The notes under the pieces are model-generated. The model saw nothing but the letters and a program-made list of their open reading frames with translations, was not told the DNA's origin and did no database searches. The position numbers and the translations under genes were made by a program. From Porphyrobacter sp. (lineage in GTDB: Bacteria; Pseudomonadota; Alphaproteobacteria; Sphingomonadales; Sphingomonadaceae), in contig JAPZUC010000002.1 in assembly GCA_027533455.1 (NCBI GenBank), positions 558,001 through 622,000 on the forward strand: 64,000 nucleotides of DNA. The letters are read 5' to 3'. Positions within the stretch are counted from its first letter, which is position 1, and each line of letters starts with the position of its first letter. This document shows, one piece after another, positions 55,643 to 63,917 of the stretch.

Positions 55643-57064
55643 TTAGTTCCAGCCATCGCTGCCTCCCTTTGGCTTTAGGGCAAGCCCGCGATAGACTCGG
55701 TGGCCCATTGTCTTTGCGGCCTGAAACCCAGCGCGCTCCAACTTGCTTTTCATGGATTTCATTGCGCCCGGATCGTCACCAGCCGCACGGGCGTAGTCCG
55801 TCCAATCGTTGTAGAGTTTCGCGGGCAGCTCCCACTTTGAGCGATCGCGTTCGCAGCGATCTTCGATCCATTGCCCGAACAGGTCTTGATCCTCGAAGTA
55901 ATCTGCGGTTGCGGCGGTCACGATTTCCGGCCTGACAAGCCCATTGGCCTGCCAGTCGAGACAACCAGCGATCGCCCAAGCGAGGATGCTACCAGCTTCA
56001 CCCTTCAGTTTGTCCTCTAATTCACGGTCGGGATTGCGGGGCTTCTGCGTGAACGGGATGATGTTGAACCTGCGGCGCGCCGCCTCATCCACGTTGCCCA
56101 GCACCGGCGCGTGATTGCCAACAATGACCAGCTTGAATTGCGGCACAAACTCGAAAAAGTCCTGCCGCATGAAACGGGCGCTGATCTTGTCGCCGCCTGT
56201 CACCTGCTTGATGCGGCTCTCCGCCCATGCGCGGCCTTCCTCGGTCTCGCTGGCGCTCACCAGCCGCGCCCCATTCAACATCGCAAGGTCCGTGGGGTGG
56301 CGGTCGTTCTTGCTAGCGGTGAAGGTCTCCATGCCTGCGGTCGTGGCGTAGTCCCCCAAGACGTAGTTCAGCAGGTTGAGGAAAACGGATTTCCCGTTGC
56401 CTCCCGGGCCATAGATGAAAAACAACGCGTGCTCGTTCGTCTGGCCGGTGAGGCAGTATCCCGCCACCTGTTGAAGGAAGCGCATGAGGTCGCGGTCGCC
56501 TGCGGTAGCCTGGGCGAGGAATTGCAGCCATAGACGCGGTTCGCCCGGCGTGGGCGCGGTTCCGGCCTGTTTGGTTATTAGGTCAGCGTGAAGCGCGGCC
56601 CGCAGCTGCCCGGTGCGAAGATCCACGGTTCCGCCGGGCGTCCCAAGGAGCCAAGGGTCGCGGTCCCAAACGTCGGCAGTAACTGCAAGCGCGGGATCGG
56701 CGCGGGCGAAGGCTTCAACCCCGCTCGCTGCGCTGGCCTTACAAAAGCCCTTTGCGCCCTCGCTCGCCTCGCGCGCAAGTTCGCGGGCGAAGTGGAACGC
56801 TAATTTGGTCTCATTGCGCTGCCACCGTCCCCCGGCCCACTCATACCAGCGCCCCGCGCTATGGTCGAAGCGCAGGCGGTTGCCGTGACGGCGCGCGAAG
56901 GCGAGCGCGATGGCATCCTCGCTAACTTCGCCATTGCGGCCCATGCTTGGCGCATAGTTTCCATGCGGGTCATCGTCCGGCTCTGCTTCCGGGCCGTGGG
57001 GATTAAATGCTCGGCCTTCGTGCTGCCGCGCAAGGCCATCAATGCGCTTCTCAAAGTCAGTCAT
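55643..57064 (-). CDS. P4/D5-type SF3 replicative helicase
   Basis: A 473-residue DNA helicase of the phage/plasmid primase P4 C-terminal family. Walker A is GPGGNGKS (residues 219-226), followed by MLNGARLVSASETEEG (Walker B region), TGGDKISARFM and KLVIVGNHAPVL (SF3 motif C). The D5_N domain precedes it. The N-terminal primase domain of P4 alpha is absent, so another priming source is needed. It would replicate the excised island. It overlaps the next upstream small ORF by 8 bp. Confidence 0.92.
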   Translation of the reverse strand: MTDFEKRIDGLARQHEGRAFNPHGPEAEPDDDPHGNYAPSMGRNGEVSEDAIALAFARRHGNRLRFDHSAGRWYEWAGGRWQRNETKLAFHFARELAREASEGAKGFCKASAASGVEAFARADPALAVTADVWDRDPWLLGTPGGTVDLRTGQLRAALHADLITKQAGTAPTPGEPRLWLQFLAQATAGDRDLMRFLQQVAGYCLTGQTNEHALFFIYGPGGNGKSVFLNLLNYVLGDYATTAGMETFTASKNDRHPTDLAMLNGARLVSASETEEGRAWAESRIKQVTGGDKISARFMRQDFFEFVPQFKLVIVGNHAPVLGNVDEAARRRFNIIPFTQKPRNPDRELEDKLKGEAGSILAWAIAGCLDWQANGLVRPEIVTAATADYFEDQDLFGQWIEDRCERDRSKWELPAKLYNDWTDYARAAGDDPGAMKSMKSKLERAGFQAAKTMGHRVYRGLALKPKGGSDGWN

Positions 57065-57374
57065 CGCACGCGCCCCTATTCAGCATATCGTGCATTTGCT
57101 CGGCCTGAAGCGCGGTTTTGAGCAGTCGCGAGGCGAGTTGGTTAAGCTGGTCGAGCCAAGCGAGCGGCGCGGGGGCGTAGAGGTTCGGGGTGGCCCACTC
57201 AATGACCTCCCATGCCAAATAGCGGGCCGTATCGCAGTCAGTGCGTGCAACTAGGGCGCTGGCAGCGTTTCGGTAGCTTTCCAGCTTGCGGCGGCGCTCA
57301 TACTCCTCGGCTGGGATACCATGCCCCAGGAACGTGCGGATCGAGTCGAGCGGGATAGTAGTGGGCGCGTTCAT
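57057..57374 (-). CDS. Small hypothetical protein in the replication module
   Basis: A 105-residue helical, slightly acidic protein with no recognised domain (visible segments ESYRNAASALVARTDC and LAWLDQLNQLASRLLKTAL). It overlaps the helicase gene by 8 bp and the next ORF by 4 bp (ATGA), so it is translationally coupled. Confidence 0.65.
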   Translation of the reverse strand: MNAPTTIPLDSIRTFLGHGIPAEEYERRRKLESYRNAASALVARTDCDTARYLAWEVIEWATPNLYAPAPLAWLDQLNQLASRLLKTALQAEQMHDMLNRGACDD

Positions 57375-57574
57375 TCGCTCGGCCCCCCCATGAATTCGCA
57401 GCTGTTGAGGCTGGCAAACGTCACGGCGAACCGCAGTGCGTTCGACCAGTTCGGGAAGGTGATTACGGTTGCGTCGCCGGGGCTATCGATCGGCATTACA
57501 TACGCAACCGGGGTGCGGGCCTGCGTATAGCTCCAGCCGGTCTGCGTATCGCCAAGTGTGCGGGTCTCAGCCAT
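57371..57574 (-). CDS. Small hypothetical protein in the replication module
   Basis: A 67-residue protein of unknown function. The centre (YVMPIDSPGDATVITFPNWS) suggests beta strands and is not similar to anything I recognise. It overlaps both neighbours by 4-8 bp, consistent with a coupled operon of tiny genes. Confidence 0.6.
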   Translation of the reverse strand: MAETRTLGDTQTGWSYTQARTPVAYVMPIDSPGDATVITFPNWSNALRFAVTFASLNSCEFMGGPSE

Positions 57575-57770
57575 GGCCTTGCCCTCCGAATGCGAGGCTC
57601 GCCATCATCGCGGCGAGGTCCGGGCGAATGCCGTGCTCGACGATAAGGTGTTGAGCGCGGTATGCGGACAGGGTAAGGGTGTCTTGCAAGCAGCCGCTCA
57701 GTTGATTGCACGAAGCCCCGCCGGTTGCAGCCAGCGGGGTTTCATTTTTTGGGGTCTGATAATGGCCCAT
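57567..57770 (-). CDS. Small hypothetical protein in the replication module
   Basis: A 67-residue protein with a helical C-terminal part (LSAYRAQHLIVEHGIRPDLAAMMASLAFG) and no known domain. Its stop overlaps the next ORF start by 8 bp, and it begins 3 bp after the alpA-like stop. Confidence 0.6.
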   Translation of the reverse strand: MGHYQTPKNETPLAATGGASCNQLSGCLQDTLTLSAYRAQHLIVEHGIRPDLAAMMASLAFGGQGHG

Positions 57771-57773
57771 GCC

Positions 57774-57962
57774 TCAGCTCTCCCCATGGATAAGGGCGTG
57801 GAGCGATTCCGCCGGGATCACGGTCCGCCCGCCAACGCGGACAGCGCGCAACTCATTTGCGGCAATCTTGGCATAGAGGGTGGTCTTGCTAAGGCTGGTA
57901 GCTGTCACCGCCTCGCGGATCGAATAGGCGAGTTTCGGAAGTTCAGGTCTAATGGTCTGCAT
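57774..57962 (-). CDS. AlpA/excisionase-type DNA-binding protein
   Basis: A 62-residue MerR-like/excisionase fold: LAYSIREAVTATSLSKTTLYAKIAANELRAVRVGGRTVIPAESL is the winged-helix pattern used by AlpA and Xis proteins. Such proteins activate integrase transcription or direct excision. The ATG at 57962 is preferred because a GAGG lies about 8 nt before it; an upstream start adds 11 residues. It heads the coupled small-ORF and helicase run. Confidence 0.82.
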   Translation of the reverse strand: MQTIRPELPKLAYSIREAVTATSLSKTTLYAKIAANELRAVRVGGRTVIPAESLHALIHGES

Positions 57963-58028
57963 AGAGATACCTCGTTCGGAATTGAACGAGGACAATTTCA
58001 GACGGAAACTCTCCCGGTTAAATCTGAC

Positions 58029-58709
58029 TTAACCGTATTTCGAGGATAGCAGGGGGTGCTTTGCCATTCTCTCGATCCATCCCAATGTATTGTCGAGAGC
58101 GACGGGCCAGTTGGGATCGGTGCGACATTTTTCGATAAACGCTTCGACTTCTCGTCCAACCTTTGCATCGTCCAAGTTTAGCGAATCCGCTTTTGCCTTG
58201 TTGCACCAGTCTTGAACGGTGGAGGCGCTTAGGGGATTGCCTTTTCGTCCAGTCGCCCCGGCTGCTGCAAATCTACCAGCGACAGCCTTAACCGCCATAG
58301 TTTCCCGCCAGTCGTGCGCCTCAACAAGCAAGCGGACAGATCGAACGACGAAGACCTTGAGGTAATTTCGAGCAATTCCATCGCCTCCCGGTTTCCCTTT
58401 GGTGGACATTGCGAAAAGCCGGGGACTCCCTCCCATGACAACATCATGCAATGCCCCGGCAACATCGTGGAGGACTGCCGCCCCTTTCGAGTTCTCAAAA
58501 AGCGGAAGTTCTCGAAGGGCACGGTGCACAGCAATCAAAATCTCAGTTGCACGGGCCTGCTTCAGATTTAGGCCAGCAAAGTGTCGAGAGTCGTCAGCGA
58601 CTTGCCACGGGGTGGCAAAATATTCCTCGCCCAGCACTTCTAGCTGAGAGTGGAGACGCTGCGCCCAGTCAGTGGGGTCCGGCCAATCGGGGTTTGTCTG
58701 CTTGCTCAT
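58029..58709 (-). CDS. Hypothetical protein downstream of the integrase
   Basis: A 226-residue protein of unknown function, mostly helical, with a possible HTH-like segment near residue 150 (GNPLSASTVQDWCNKAKADS). The start at 58709 overlaps the integrase stop as ATGA, so the two are coupled. A role in regulation or excision is plausible but unproven. GC content looks lower than the flanking chromosome by eye. Confidence 0.7.
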   Translation of the reverse strand: MSKQTNPDWPDPTDWAQRLHSQLEVLGEEYFATPWQVADDSRHFAGLNLKQARATEILIAVHRALRELPLFENSKGAAVLHDVAGALHDVVMGGSPRLFAMSTKGKPGGDGIARNYLKVFVVRSVRLLVEAHDWRETMAVKAVAGRFAAAGATGRKGNPLSASTVQDWCNKAKADSLNLDDAKVGREVEAFIEKCRTDPNWPVALDNTLGWIERMAKHPLLSSKYG

Positions 58710-59953
58710 GCCGCCACCTCTCCCCTTATAGGTGTGACTTTGCCACCAGCCGGAGCGCCGCTTGCGCAGTAGGTTGCCCAATCCGCCATAAGCCGCCGCC
58801 GCTTGTCGAATAGATCGCCGCGCCGATAGGCCCGCTCCACCGCGTTGCCGATTGTATGCGCCAACGCCATCTCGGCTACCTCATGCGAATAGCCGGTGCA
58901 TTCCGCCGCCCAATCGCGGAACGCGGACCGGAAGCCGTGAACCGTTACGTCCAGCTTCATGCGGCGAAGCAGCATCGCCATGGCCATGCTGGACAGCTTG
59001 GAGCGTTGCGCGCCGGGGAACAGGTATTTGCCGCCCAGCTGCTTCGTTTCCTCCAGTATCGCAATAGCGCGAGGGGACAGCGGAACGCGGTGTTCCTTGC
59101 CCGCCTTCATGCGCTCGGCTGGCACCGTCCACAGTGCCTTGGCCAGATCAATCTCGCTCCATTGGGCGGCGATAACCTCGCCCGTCCGTGCTGCAGTGAG
59201 AATAACAAACTCCAGCGCTAGCGCCGCAACCGCTTCGCGCCCTTGCAGCTGCTCCACAAAGGCGGGGATCGCATCATACGGCATGGCCTTGTGATGGCCC
59301 CGCGATAGCTTTGTGCGGGCGGGGAGGATTTGCGCCAAGTGTCCGCGCCAACGGGCGGGGTTTTCGCCTTGTCGATAGCCGCGCGCCTTGGCGCTATCGA
59401 GCACGGTTTCAATCCGCCCCCGCAACCGGCTCGCAGTCTCGGGAACCTCGCGCCAGATCGGCTCCAGCACCTTGAGCACGTGCGGGGTATCGACCGCGGC
59501 AACCGGCAGATCGCCAATCATCGGATAGGCATAGGTCTGGAGCGTGTTCTCCCATTGCTGCTTATGTTTGGCATTGCGCCAGCTATCCTTGTTCGCCGCG
59601 ATATGGGTTTCCGCCATCGCCTTGAACGTAATTCCGGCGACCTTCGCCACCTGTTCCGCTGCCTTCGCCTCAGCCTCGGAGCGTTGCCGTTCCTCCAGCG
59701 GATCAATGCCCGCCTTGACCTTTAGGCGAAGCGCGGTCGCCAGATCGCGGGCATCGGCGAGCGAGATACCGCCGGGACCAGCCGGACCTAGGCCAACATC
59801 CCGCGACTTGCCCTTGAGCATGAACCGATAAACCCAAGAGCGCGCCCCAGTCTCTTTCACCAGCAAGTGCAGCCCCCCGCCATCGGCATGGCGACCGGGC
59901 TTCGCAGTCTTGACCTCCACGGCGGTAAGCGCGTTGTGCAGTTTGCGCGGCAT
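58706..59953 (-). CDS. Tyrosine-type integrase (DUF4102/P4-like)
   Basis: A 415-residue site-specific recombinase. The N-terminal DUF4102 arm-binding domain (LTAVEVKTAKPGRHADGGGLHLLVK) precedes the core-binding and catalytic domains. The catalytic residues are Arg256 (TAARTGEV), Lys near 286, His339 and Arg342 (VHGFRSAFRDW), His366 (LAHTIGN) and Tyr376 (ERAYRRGD). All are present, so it looks active. It lies 167 bp inside attR and reads into the island. This family typically integrates into tRNA 3' ends, consistent with the tRNA-Ser repeat. Confidence 0.95.
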   Translation of the reverse strand: MPRKLHNALTAVEVKTAKPGRHADGGGLHLLVKETGARSWVYRFMLKGKSRDVGLGPAGPGGISLADARDLATALRLKVKAGIDPLEERQRSEAEAKAAEQVAKVAGITFKAMAETHIAANKDSWRNAKHKQQWENTLQTYAYPMIGDLPVAAVDTPHVLKVLEPIWREVPETASRLRGRIETVLDSAKARGYRQGENPARWRGHLAQILPARTKLSRGHHKAMPYDAIPAFVEQLQGREAVAALALEFVILTAARTGEVIAAQWSEIDLAKALWTVPAERMKAGKEHRVPLSPRAIAILEETKQLGGKYLFPGAQRSKLSSMAMAMLLRRMKLDVTVHGFRSAFRDWAAECTGYSHEVAEMALAHTIGNAVERAYRRGDLFDKRRRLMADWATYCASGAPAGGKVTPIRGEVAA

Positions 59954-60119
59954 GGATCATCGCCCCTGTTCCCACAACCGTTCCCCGATGGAACGCTTGC
60001 TTTATGGGAACCGTATTGGCGAGCATCGGAAAGATTGCAAGGCGTTCGCCTTAGAAAGTTCACATTTGCAAGGGCTTTGATTGACCTCCTAGGTCGTCAT
60101 TTGCCGGTAGTATGGGGGA

Positions 60120-60133
60120 CACCCTGTCCGCCA
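60120..60133 (+). repeat. attR: 14-bp direct repeat of the tRNA-Ser 3' end
   Basis: CACCCTGTCCGCCA is identical to 46281-46294. It lies 12 bp beyond the lpdA stop, so the uninterrupted chromosome would have tRNA-Ser followed directly by the lpdA 3' end. The upstream tRNA body is missing here, so this is not a second tRNA gene. Confidence 0.85.
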
Positions 60134-60145
60134 CGTTACCCACCC

Positions 60146-61555
60146 TTAGAAGTGCAGCGCCCTCCCGTAGGCGTTGAGCACGCTTTCGTGCATCATTTCC
60201 GACAGGGTCGGGTGGGGGAAGACGGTCTGCATCAGTTCGGCCTCTGTGGTCTCGAGCGTCTTTCCGACAGTGTAGCCCTGGATCAGTTCGGTGACTTCCG
60301 CGCCGACCATATGCGCGCCCAGTAATTCGCCGGTCTTGACGTCGAACACGGTCTTGATGAAGCCCTCCGCCTCGCCGAGCGCGATCGCCTTGCCGTTGCC
60401 GATGAAGGGGAAGTTTCCGACGCGCACCTCGTAACCCGCCTCCTTTGCCTTGGCTTCGGTCATGCCGACTGAGGCTACTTGCGGGTGGCAATAGGTGCAG
60501 CCCGGAATGTTGTTGCGGTTCAACGGGTGCGGGTGGACTTCGGTGTTTCCCAGTTCCTGTGCGATCGCTTCTGCGGCGGTGACGCCCTCGTGGCTGGCCT
60601 TGTGCGCAAGCCATGGCCCGGGCGTGCAGTCACCGATCGCCCAGAGCCCAGCGGACTTGGTGCGGCCATAGGGATCGATCTGGATGAAGCCGCGGTCCAA
60701 ATCGGCAAGGCTGTCGAGCCCGATATTCTCGGTATTGGGCACGATGCCGATGGCGACGACCACGTGGGAGTAATCACCGGTTGTGATGTTCCCGGCCCTG
60801 TCTTTGATCGTCGCCGTCACTCCATTCGGCGTCACCTTCAGACCCTCCAGTCCGACGCCGGTGTTGATGGTGATACCCTGCTTTTTCAGCGACTTTTCAA
60901 GGAAGGCCGACACTTCGTCGTCTTCCACCGGCACGATCCGGTCGAGCAGTTCGATCACCGTCACTTCGCTGCCAAGATCATTGTAGAAGCTCGCGAACTC
61001 AATCCCGATCGCGCCCGATCCGATCACCAACAGCTTGGCCGGCAGCTCGGTCGGGGTCATGGCGTGGCGATAGGTCCACACGCGCTTGCCGTCGGCAGGG
61101 GCGAACGGCAGATCGCGCGCCCGCGCACCGGTCGCCACGATGATGTGTTTGGCAGAGAGCTGCTCCTCGCCGTTATCACTCTTCACCGTCAGGCTGGTCG
61201 GACCTGTCAGGGTGCCCTGCCCCATGTGCACCGTGATCTTGTTCTTCTTCATCAGGTGCGTGACGCCCTGATTGAGCTGCTTGGCCACGCCGCGGCTGCG
61301 CTTGACGATAGCGGCAAGATCCGCTTCGATTCCCTGCGCGACGAGGCCGTAATCGCCGGCATGCTGCATGTAGTGGAAGATTTCGGCTGAACGCAGCATC
61401 GCCTTGGTCGGTATGCAGCCCCAGTTGAGGCAGATGCCGCCCAAGTTCTCGCGCTCGACGATTGCGGTCTTGAGCCCGAGCTGCGCGCAGCGGATCGCCG
61501 CGACATAGCCGCCGGGTCCGGAACCCAGCACGATCACGTCATAGTTAGTGGCCAT
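60146..61555 (-). CDS. lpdA: Dihydrolipoyl dehydrogenase (E3)
   Basis: Re-oxidises dihydrolipoamide on E2 with NAD+. The 469-residue flavoprotein has the FAD-binding VIVLGSGPGGYVAAIR, the redox disulfide GGICLNWGCIPTKAML, a second dinucleotide fold LLVIGSGAIGIEFASFY and the C-terminal dimer interface with HPHPTLSE-like HPTLSEMMHE. The ATG at 61555 is favoured since AAGGA lies ~8 nt upstream; ATG 61561 is possible. It overlaps the thioesterase gene by 11 bp. The island begins 12 bp past its stop. Confidence 0.97.
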   Translation of the reverse strand: MATNYDVIVLGSGPGGYVAAIRCAQLGLKTAIVERENLGGICLNWGCIPTKAMLRSAEIFHYMQHAGDYGLVAQGIEADLAAIVKRSRGVAKQLNQGVTHLMKKNKITVHMGQGTLTGPTSLTVKSDNGEEQLSAKHIIVATGARARDLPFAPADGKRVWTYRHAMTPTELPAKLLVIGSGAIGIEFASFYNDLGSEVTVIELLDRIVPVEDDEVSAFLEKSLKKQGITINTGVGLEGLKVTPNGVTATIKDRAGNITTGDYSHVVVAIGIVPNTENIGLDSLADLDRGFIQIDPYGRTKSAGLWAIGDCTPGPWLAHKASHEGVTAAEAIAQELGNTEVHPHPLNRNNIPGCTYCHPQVASVGMTEAKAKEAGYEVRVGNFPFIGNGKAIALGEAEGFIKTVFDVKTGELLGAHMVGAEVTELIQGYTVGKTLETTEAELMQTVFPHPTLSEMMHESVLNAYGRALHF

Positions 61556-61955
61556 TGTCATTGTCCTTGGGGAGGAGAAGCGGTTCCTGCGCCGCGATGG
61601 CGCGCGGGCGGTTGTCATCGCCGATCAGCACGAACTTGAATGTGCCTTGGGCGACCTTGACGGTGGTTTCGCCGTTTCGCTCGCGGGCGATGGCTTCTGC
61701 GGCGATGGTCATGGAGGTGGTGCCGGTGGCGAGGACCTCGCAATAGACGGAGAGTTCGTCGCCAACGGCCATCGCACCCGGAAAGGCGAAGTCGGTTGCC
61801 GAGACGACCACCGCCTTGCCCTGCCCGACGCGGCTCGCGAGCGACCCTGCACCGAGTGCCATCTGTGCCATCAACCACCCGCCGAACACCCCGCCATAGG
61901 GGTTGGTGTCGGCCGGCATGGCGGTGACGCGGATCTGGGGGGAGCGGTCAGTCAT
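61545..61955 (-). CDS. Acyl-CoA thioesterase, hot-dog fold
   Basis: A 136-residue YciA/BFIT-type thioesterase. The segments ADTNPYGGVFGGWLMAQMALGAGSLASRV (helix plus catalytic Asp/Asn region), ATDFAFPGAMAVGDELSVYCEV and VAQGTFKFV fit the family. It would hydrolyse acyl-CoAs; the chain length is unknown. It is coupled to lpdA downstream (11-bp overlap) and overlaps the membrane gene upstream by 8 bp. Confidence 0.92.
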   Translation of the reverse strand: MTDRSPQIRVTAMPADTNPYGGVFGGWLMAQMALGAGSLASRVGQGKAVVVSATDFAFPGAMAVGDELSVYCEVLATGTTSMTIAAEAIARERNGETTVKVAQGTFKFVLIGDDNRPRAIAAQEPLLLPKDNDNGH

Positions 61956-62349
61956 GGTGTGCCGGAACCGATTGTTGGGGCAGCAAATAGACCAGCGCGA
62001 AGATCGCTGACGACAATCCTGCCGTAAGAAAGGCTAACTGCTCGAAACTGCCGGTCATGAATGCTCCAATCGAACAGCACGTAGCAAAGGCGCCAAGTCC
62101 TGCGCCGACCATCGCTCCATCACCGCCTTTTTCAAGCATGGTGGCGAGCGGAATGCCAATAACAAGCAAGCCGCAGAAGGTGAGAAGATAGCTCATGATA
62201 AGCATGGCAGCGGTCGCGGTTACGTCAGCCTCGGTGTTGAAGATCGCGAACATATCGTTCTCTCGAATCGCAAAGAAGGCGGCCAAAGCTGCTGGCGGGG
62301 CCACCAGAAATGACGCTGAAAAGGCCAGTCCTTTGGATTTGCGCGCCAC
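61948..62349 (-). CDS. Small polytopic membrane protein
   Basis: A 133-residue membrane protein with about four hydrophobic helices (about residues 8-27, 47-68, 79-98, 103-122). I do not recognise a family. It lies between pdhC (6 bp away) and the thioesterase gene (8-bp overlap), so it is cotranscribed with PDH genes. Confidence 0.75.
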   Translation of the reverse strand: MARKSKGLAFSASFLVAPPAALAAFFAIRENDMFAIFNTEADVTATAAMLIMSYLLTFCGLLVIGIPLATMLEKGGDGAMVGAGLGAFATCCSIGAFMTGSFEQLAFLTAGLSSAIFALVYLLPQQSVPAHHD

Positions 62350-62355
62350 CTTAAC

Positions 62356-63768
62356 TCACACCACCAGCCCCATCGGGTTCTCCACGAGCTGCTTGAGCGC
62401 CTCCATCAGCTGCGCACCGTCTGCGCCGTCGACCGCCCGGTGGTCAAAGCTGCCGCTGGCGTGGAGCACAGTCGCCACCTCAATCGCGCCGTTCACCACA
62501 TAGGGCGCGTGCTGGCCCGCGCCGACCGCGAGGATCATGCCCTGCGGAGGGTTGATCACCGCGTCGAACTGCTTGATTCCGAACATGCCGAGGTTGCTAA
62601 GGCTCGCCGTGCCGCCCTGGTATTCGTGCGGCATCAGCTTGCCGTCGCGGGCCTTACCCGCAAGCGCCTTCATCTCGGTCGAGATCGCGGCGAGGCCCTT
62701 GGTGTCGGCGCTGGTGATCACCGGCGTGATCAGGCCCGAGGGAGCGGCGACCGCCACCGAGATGTCGGCGCGGCTGTACCGTCGCAGTGTGTCGCCGTGG
62801 AAGCTTACATTGCACTGCGGCACGCGGATCAGCGCGCGGGCGAGCGCCTTGATCAGCAGGTCGTTGACCGACAGCTTCACGCCATCGGGCTCAAGCGACT
62901 TGTTGAGCTGCGCGCGCAGTTCCAGCAGCGGATCGAGCCGGATGTCGATGGTGAGGTAGAAGTGCGGGACCGTCTGCTTGCTCTCGGTGAGGCGGCGGGC
63001 GATGACCTTGCGCACGCCCGAGAGTTTTTCCTCCGCGAACGGCGCGCCGCCTTCGATGGCGGGAGCAGGTGCAGGTGCGGCCGCCGGGGCCGGAGCGCTC
63101 GCGGCAGGGCCTGCGGCAGGCGCAGCCGCGCCGGGAATGAAGTTCTCGACATCCTCGCGCACAATACGGCCATTGGGGCCAGTGCCCTTCACCTGCGCAA
63201 GGTCGATGCTCTTGTCGGCTGCGATCCGCTTGGCGAGCGGCGAGGCTATGATGCGCTCGCCCGAAACCGCCGCAGCAGGAGCCGGAGTCGGAGCAGCAAA
63301 GGAAGCTGCCACAGGTGCGGGTGCAGGAGTGCCGCCGCCAGCCGTGATCGCCGCTTCGACGTCTTCCTTTGTGATCTTGCTCTTGGGGCCGGTGCCAGCG
63401 ATCCCGGCGAGGTCTATGCCGTTCACCTCGGCCAGTTTGCGCGCTGTCGGGGTCGCGGCGGGGCCATCTGCCGCCGGAGCCGCAGCGGCCGGGGCGGGAG
63501 CGGCAGGCGCAGGCGTCGCTTCCTCGCCCTCGACCGTCAGACGCGCGATCACCGCTCCGACCTTCACGCCTTCGCTGCCTGCCTCGATCAGGATTTCGGC
63601 AATCACGCCTTCATCGACCGCCTCGAACTCCATCGTCGCCTTGTCGGTCTCGATCTCGGCCATTACGTCGCCCGATCGCACGGTATCGCCGACTTTCACC
63701 AGCCACTTGGCCAGCGTACCTTCTTCCATGGTGGGCGACAAAGCCGGCATCCTGATGTCGAGGGCCAT
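62356..63768 (-). CDS. pdhC: PDH E2, dihydrolipoyl acetyltransferase with two subunit-binding domains
   Basis: Core of the pyruvate dehydrogenase complex: transfers acetyl from the lipoyl arm to CoA. The 470-residue protein has one lipoyl domain (1-79, lipoyl Lys43 in ETDKATMEF), an Ala/Pro linker, and then two peripheral-subunit-binding-like domains. These are residues about 106-142 ([20 protein letters not shown]) and about 174-211 ([21 protein letters not shown]). The C-terminal catalytic domain has [13 protein letters not shown] [15 protein letters not shown] and the active-site [12 protein letters not shown]. Most single-lipoyl E2s have only one binding domain. Confidence 0.96.
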   Translation of the reverse strand: MALDIRMPALSPTMEEGTLAKWLVKVGDTVRSGDVMAEIETDKATMEFEAVDEGVIAEILIEAGSEGVKVGAVIARLTVEGEEATPAPAAPAPAAAAPAADGPAATPTARKLAEVNGIDLAGIAGTGPKSKITKEDVEAAITAGGGTPAPAPVAASFAAPTPAPAAAVSGERIIASPLAKRIAADKSIDLAQVKGTGPNGRIVREDVENFIPGAAAPAAGPAASAPAPAAAPAPAPAIEGGAPFAEEKLSGVRKVIARRLTESKQTVPHFYLTIDIRLDPLLELRAQLNKSLEPDGVKLSVNDLLIKALARALIRVPQCNVSFHGDTLRRYSRADISVAVAAPSGLITPVITSADTKGLAAISTEMKALAGKARDGKLMPHEYQGGTASLSNLGMFGIKQFDAVINPPQGMILAVGAGQHAPYVVNGAIEVATVLHASGSFDHRAVDGADGAQLMEALKQLVENPMGLVV

Positions 63769-63917
63769 GATCCGCTGTAACTCCCGTAATCGATCCTTGG
63801 CCCGTCTCTGGCCAATTCCCTAGCGGCGGGCAAGGCCCCGAATCGTCAGGAACTGCTCCGCACTTGCCAATCCATACGAATGCATTGATACCCCCGCCCT
63901 GTAACGGGGCTGAGACG

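Larger units (their letters stand above)
46281..60133. mobile_element. Integrative genomic island in tRNA-Ser
   Basis: About 13.85 kb between a 14-bp direct repeat of the tRNA-Ser 3' end. The right end carries a tyrosine integrase reading inward from 180 bp inside the repeat, then an AlpA-type regulator, several small coupled ORFs and an SF3 helicase. The left half carries a TonB/DUF3604/PpiC/HupE cargo with a TetR regulator. No capsid, tail, relaxase or conjugation genes are seen, so it resembles a phage-satellite or mobilisable island. Base composition in the cargo looks less GC-rich than the flanks by eye. Confidence 0.85.

Noticed and set aside
60105-60133. Second tRNA-Ser gene at the right end of the island
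   Set aside because: Only the last 14 bases match; there is no anticodon arm, D-arm or T-arm.
62440-63780. Plus-strand open frame of 446 codons opposite pdhC
   Set aside because: Antisense to a clear E2 gene, Arg/His-rich composition, no start context or domain.
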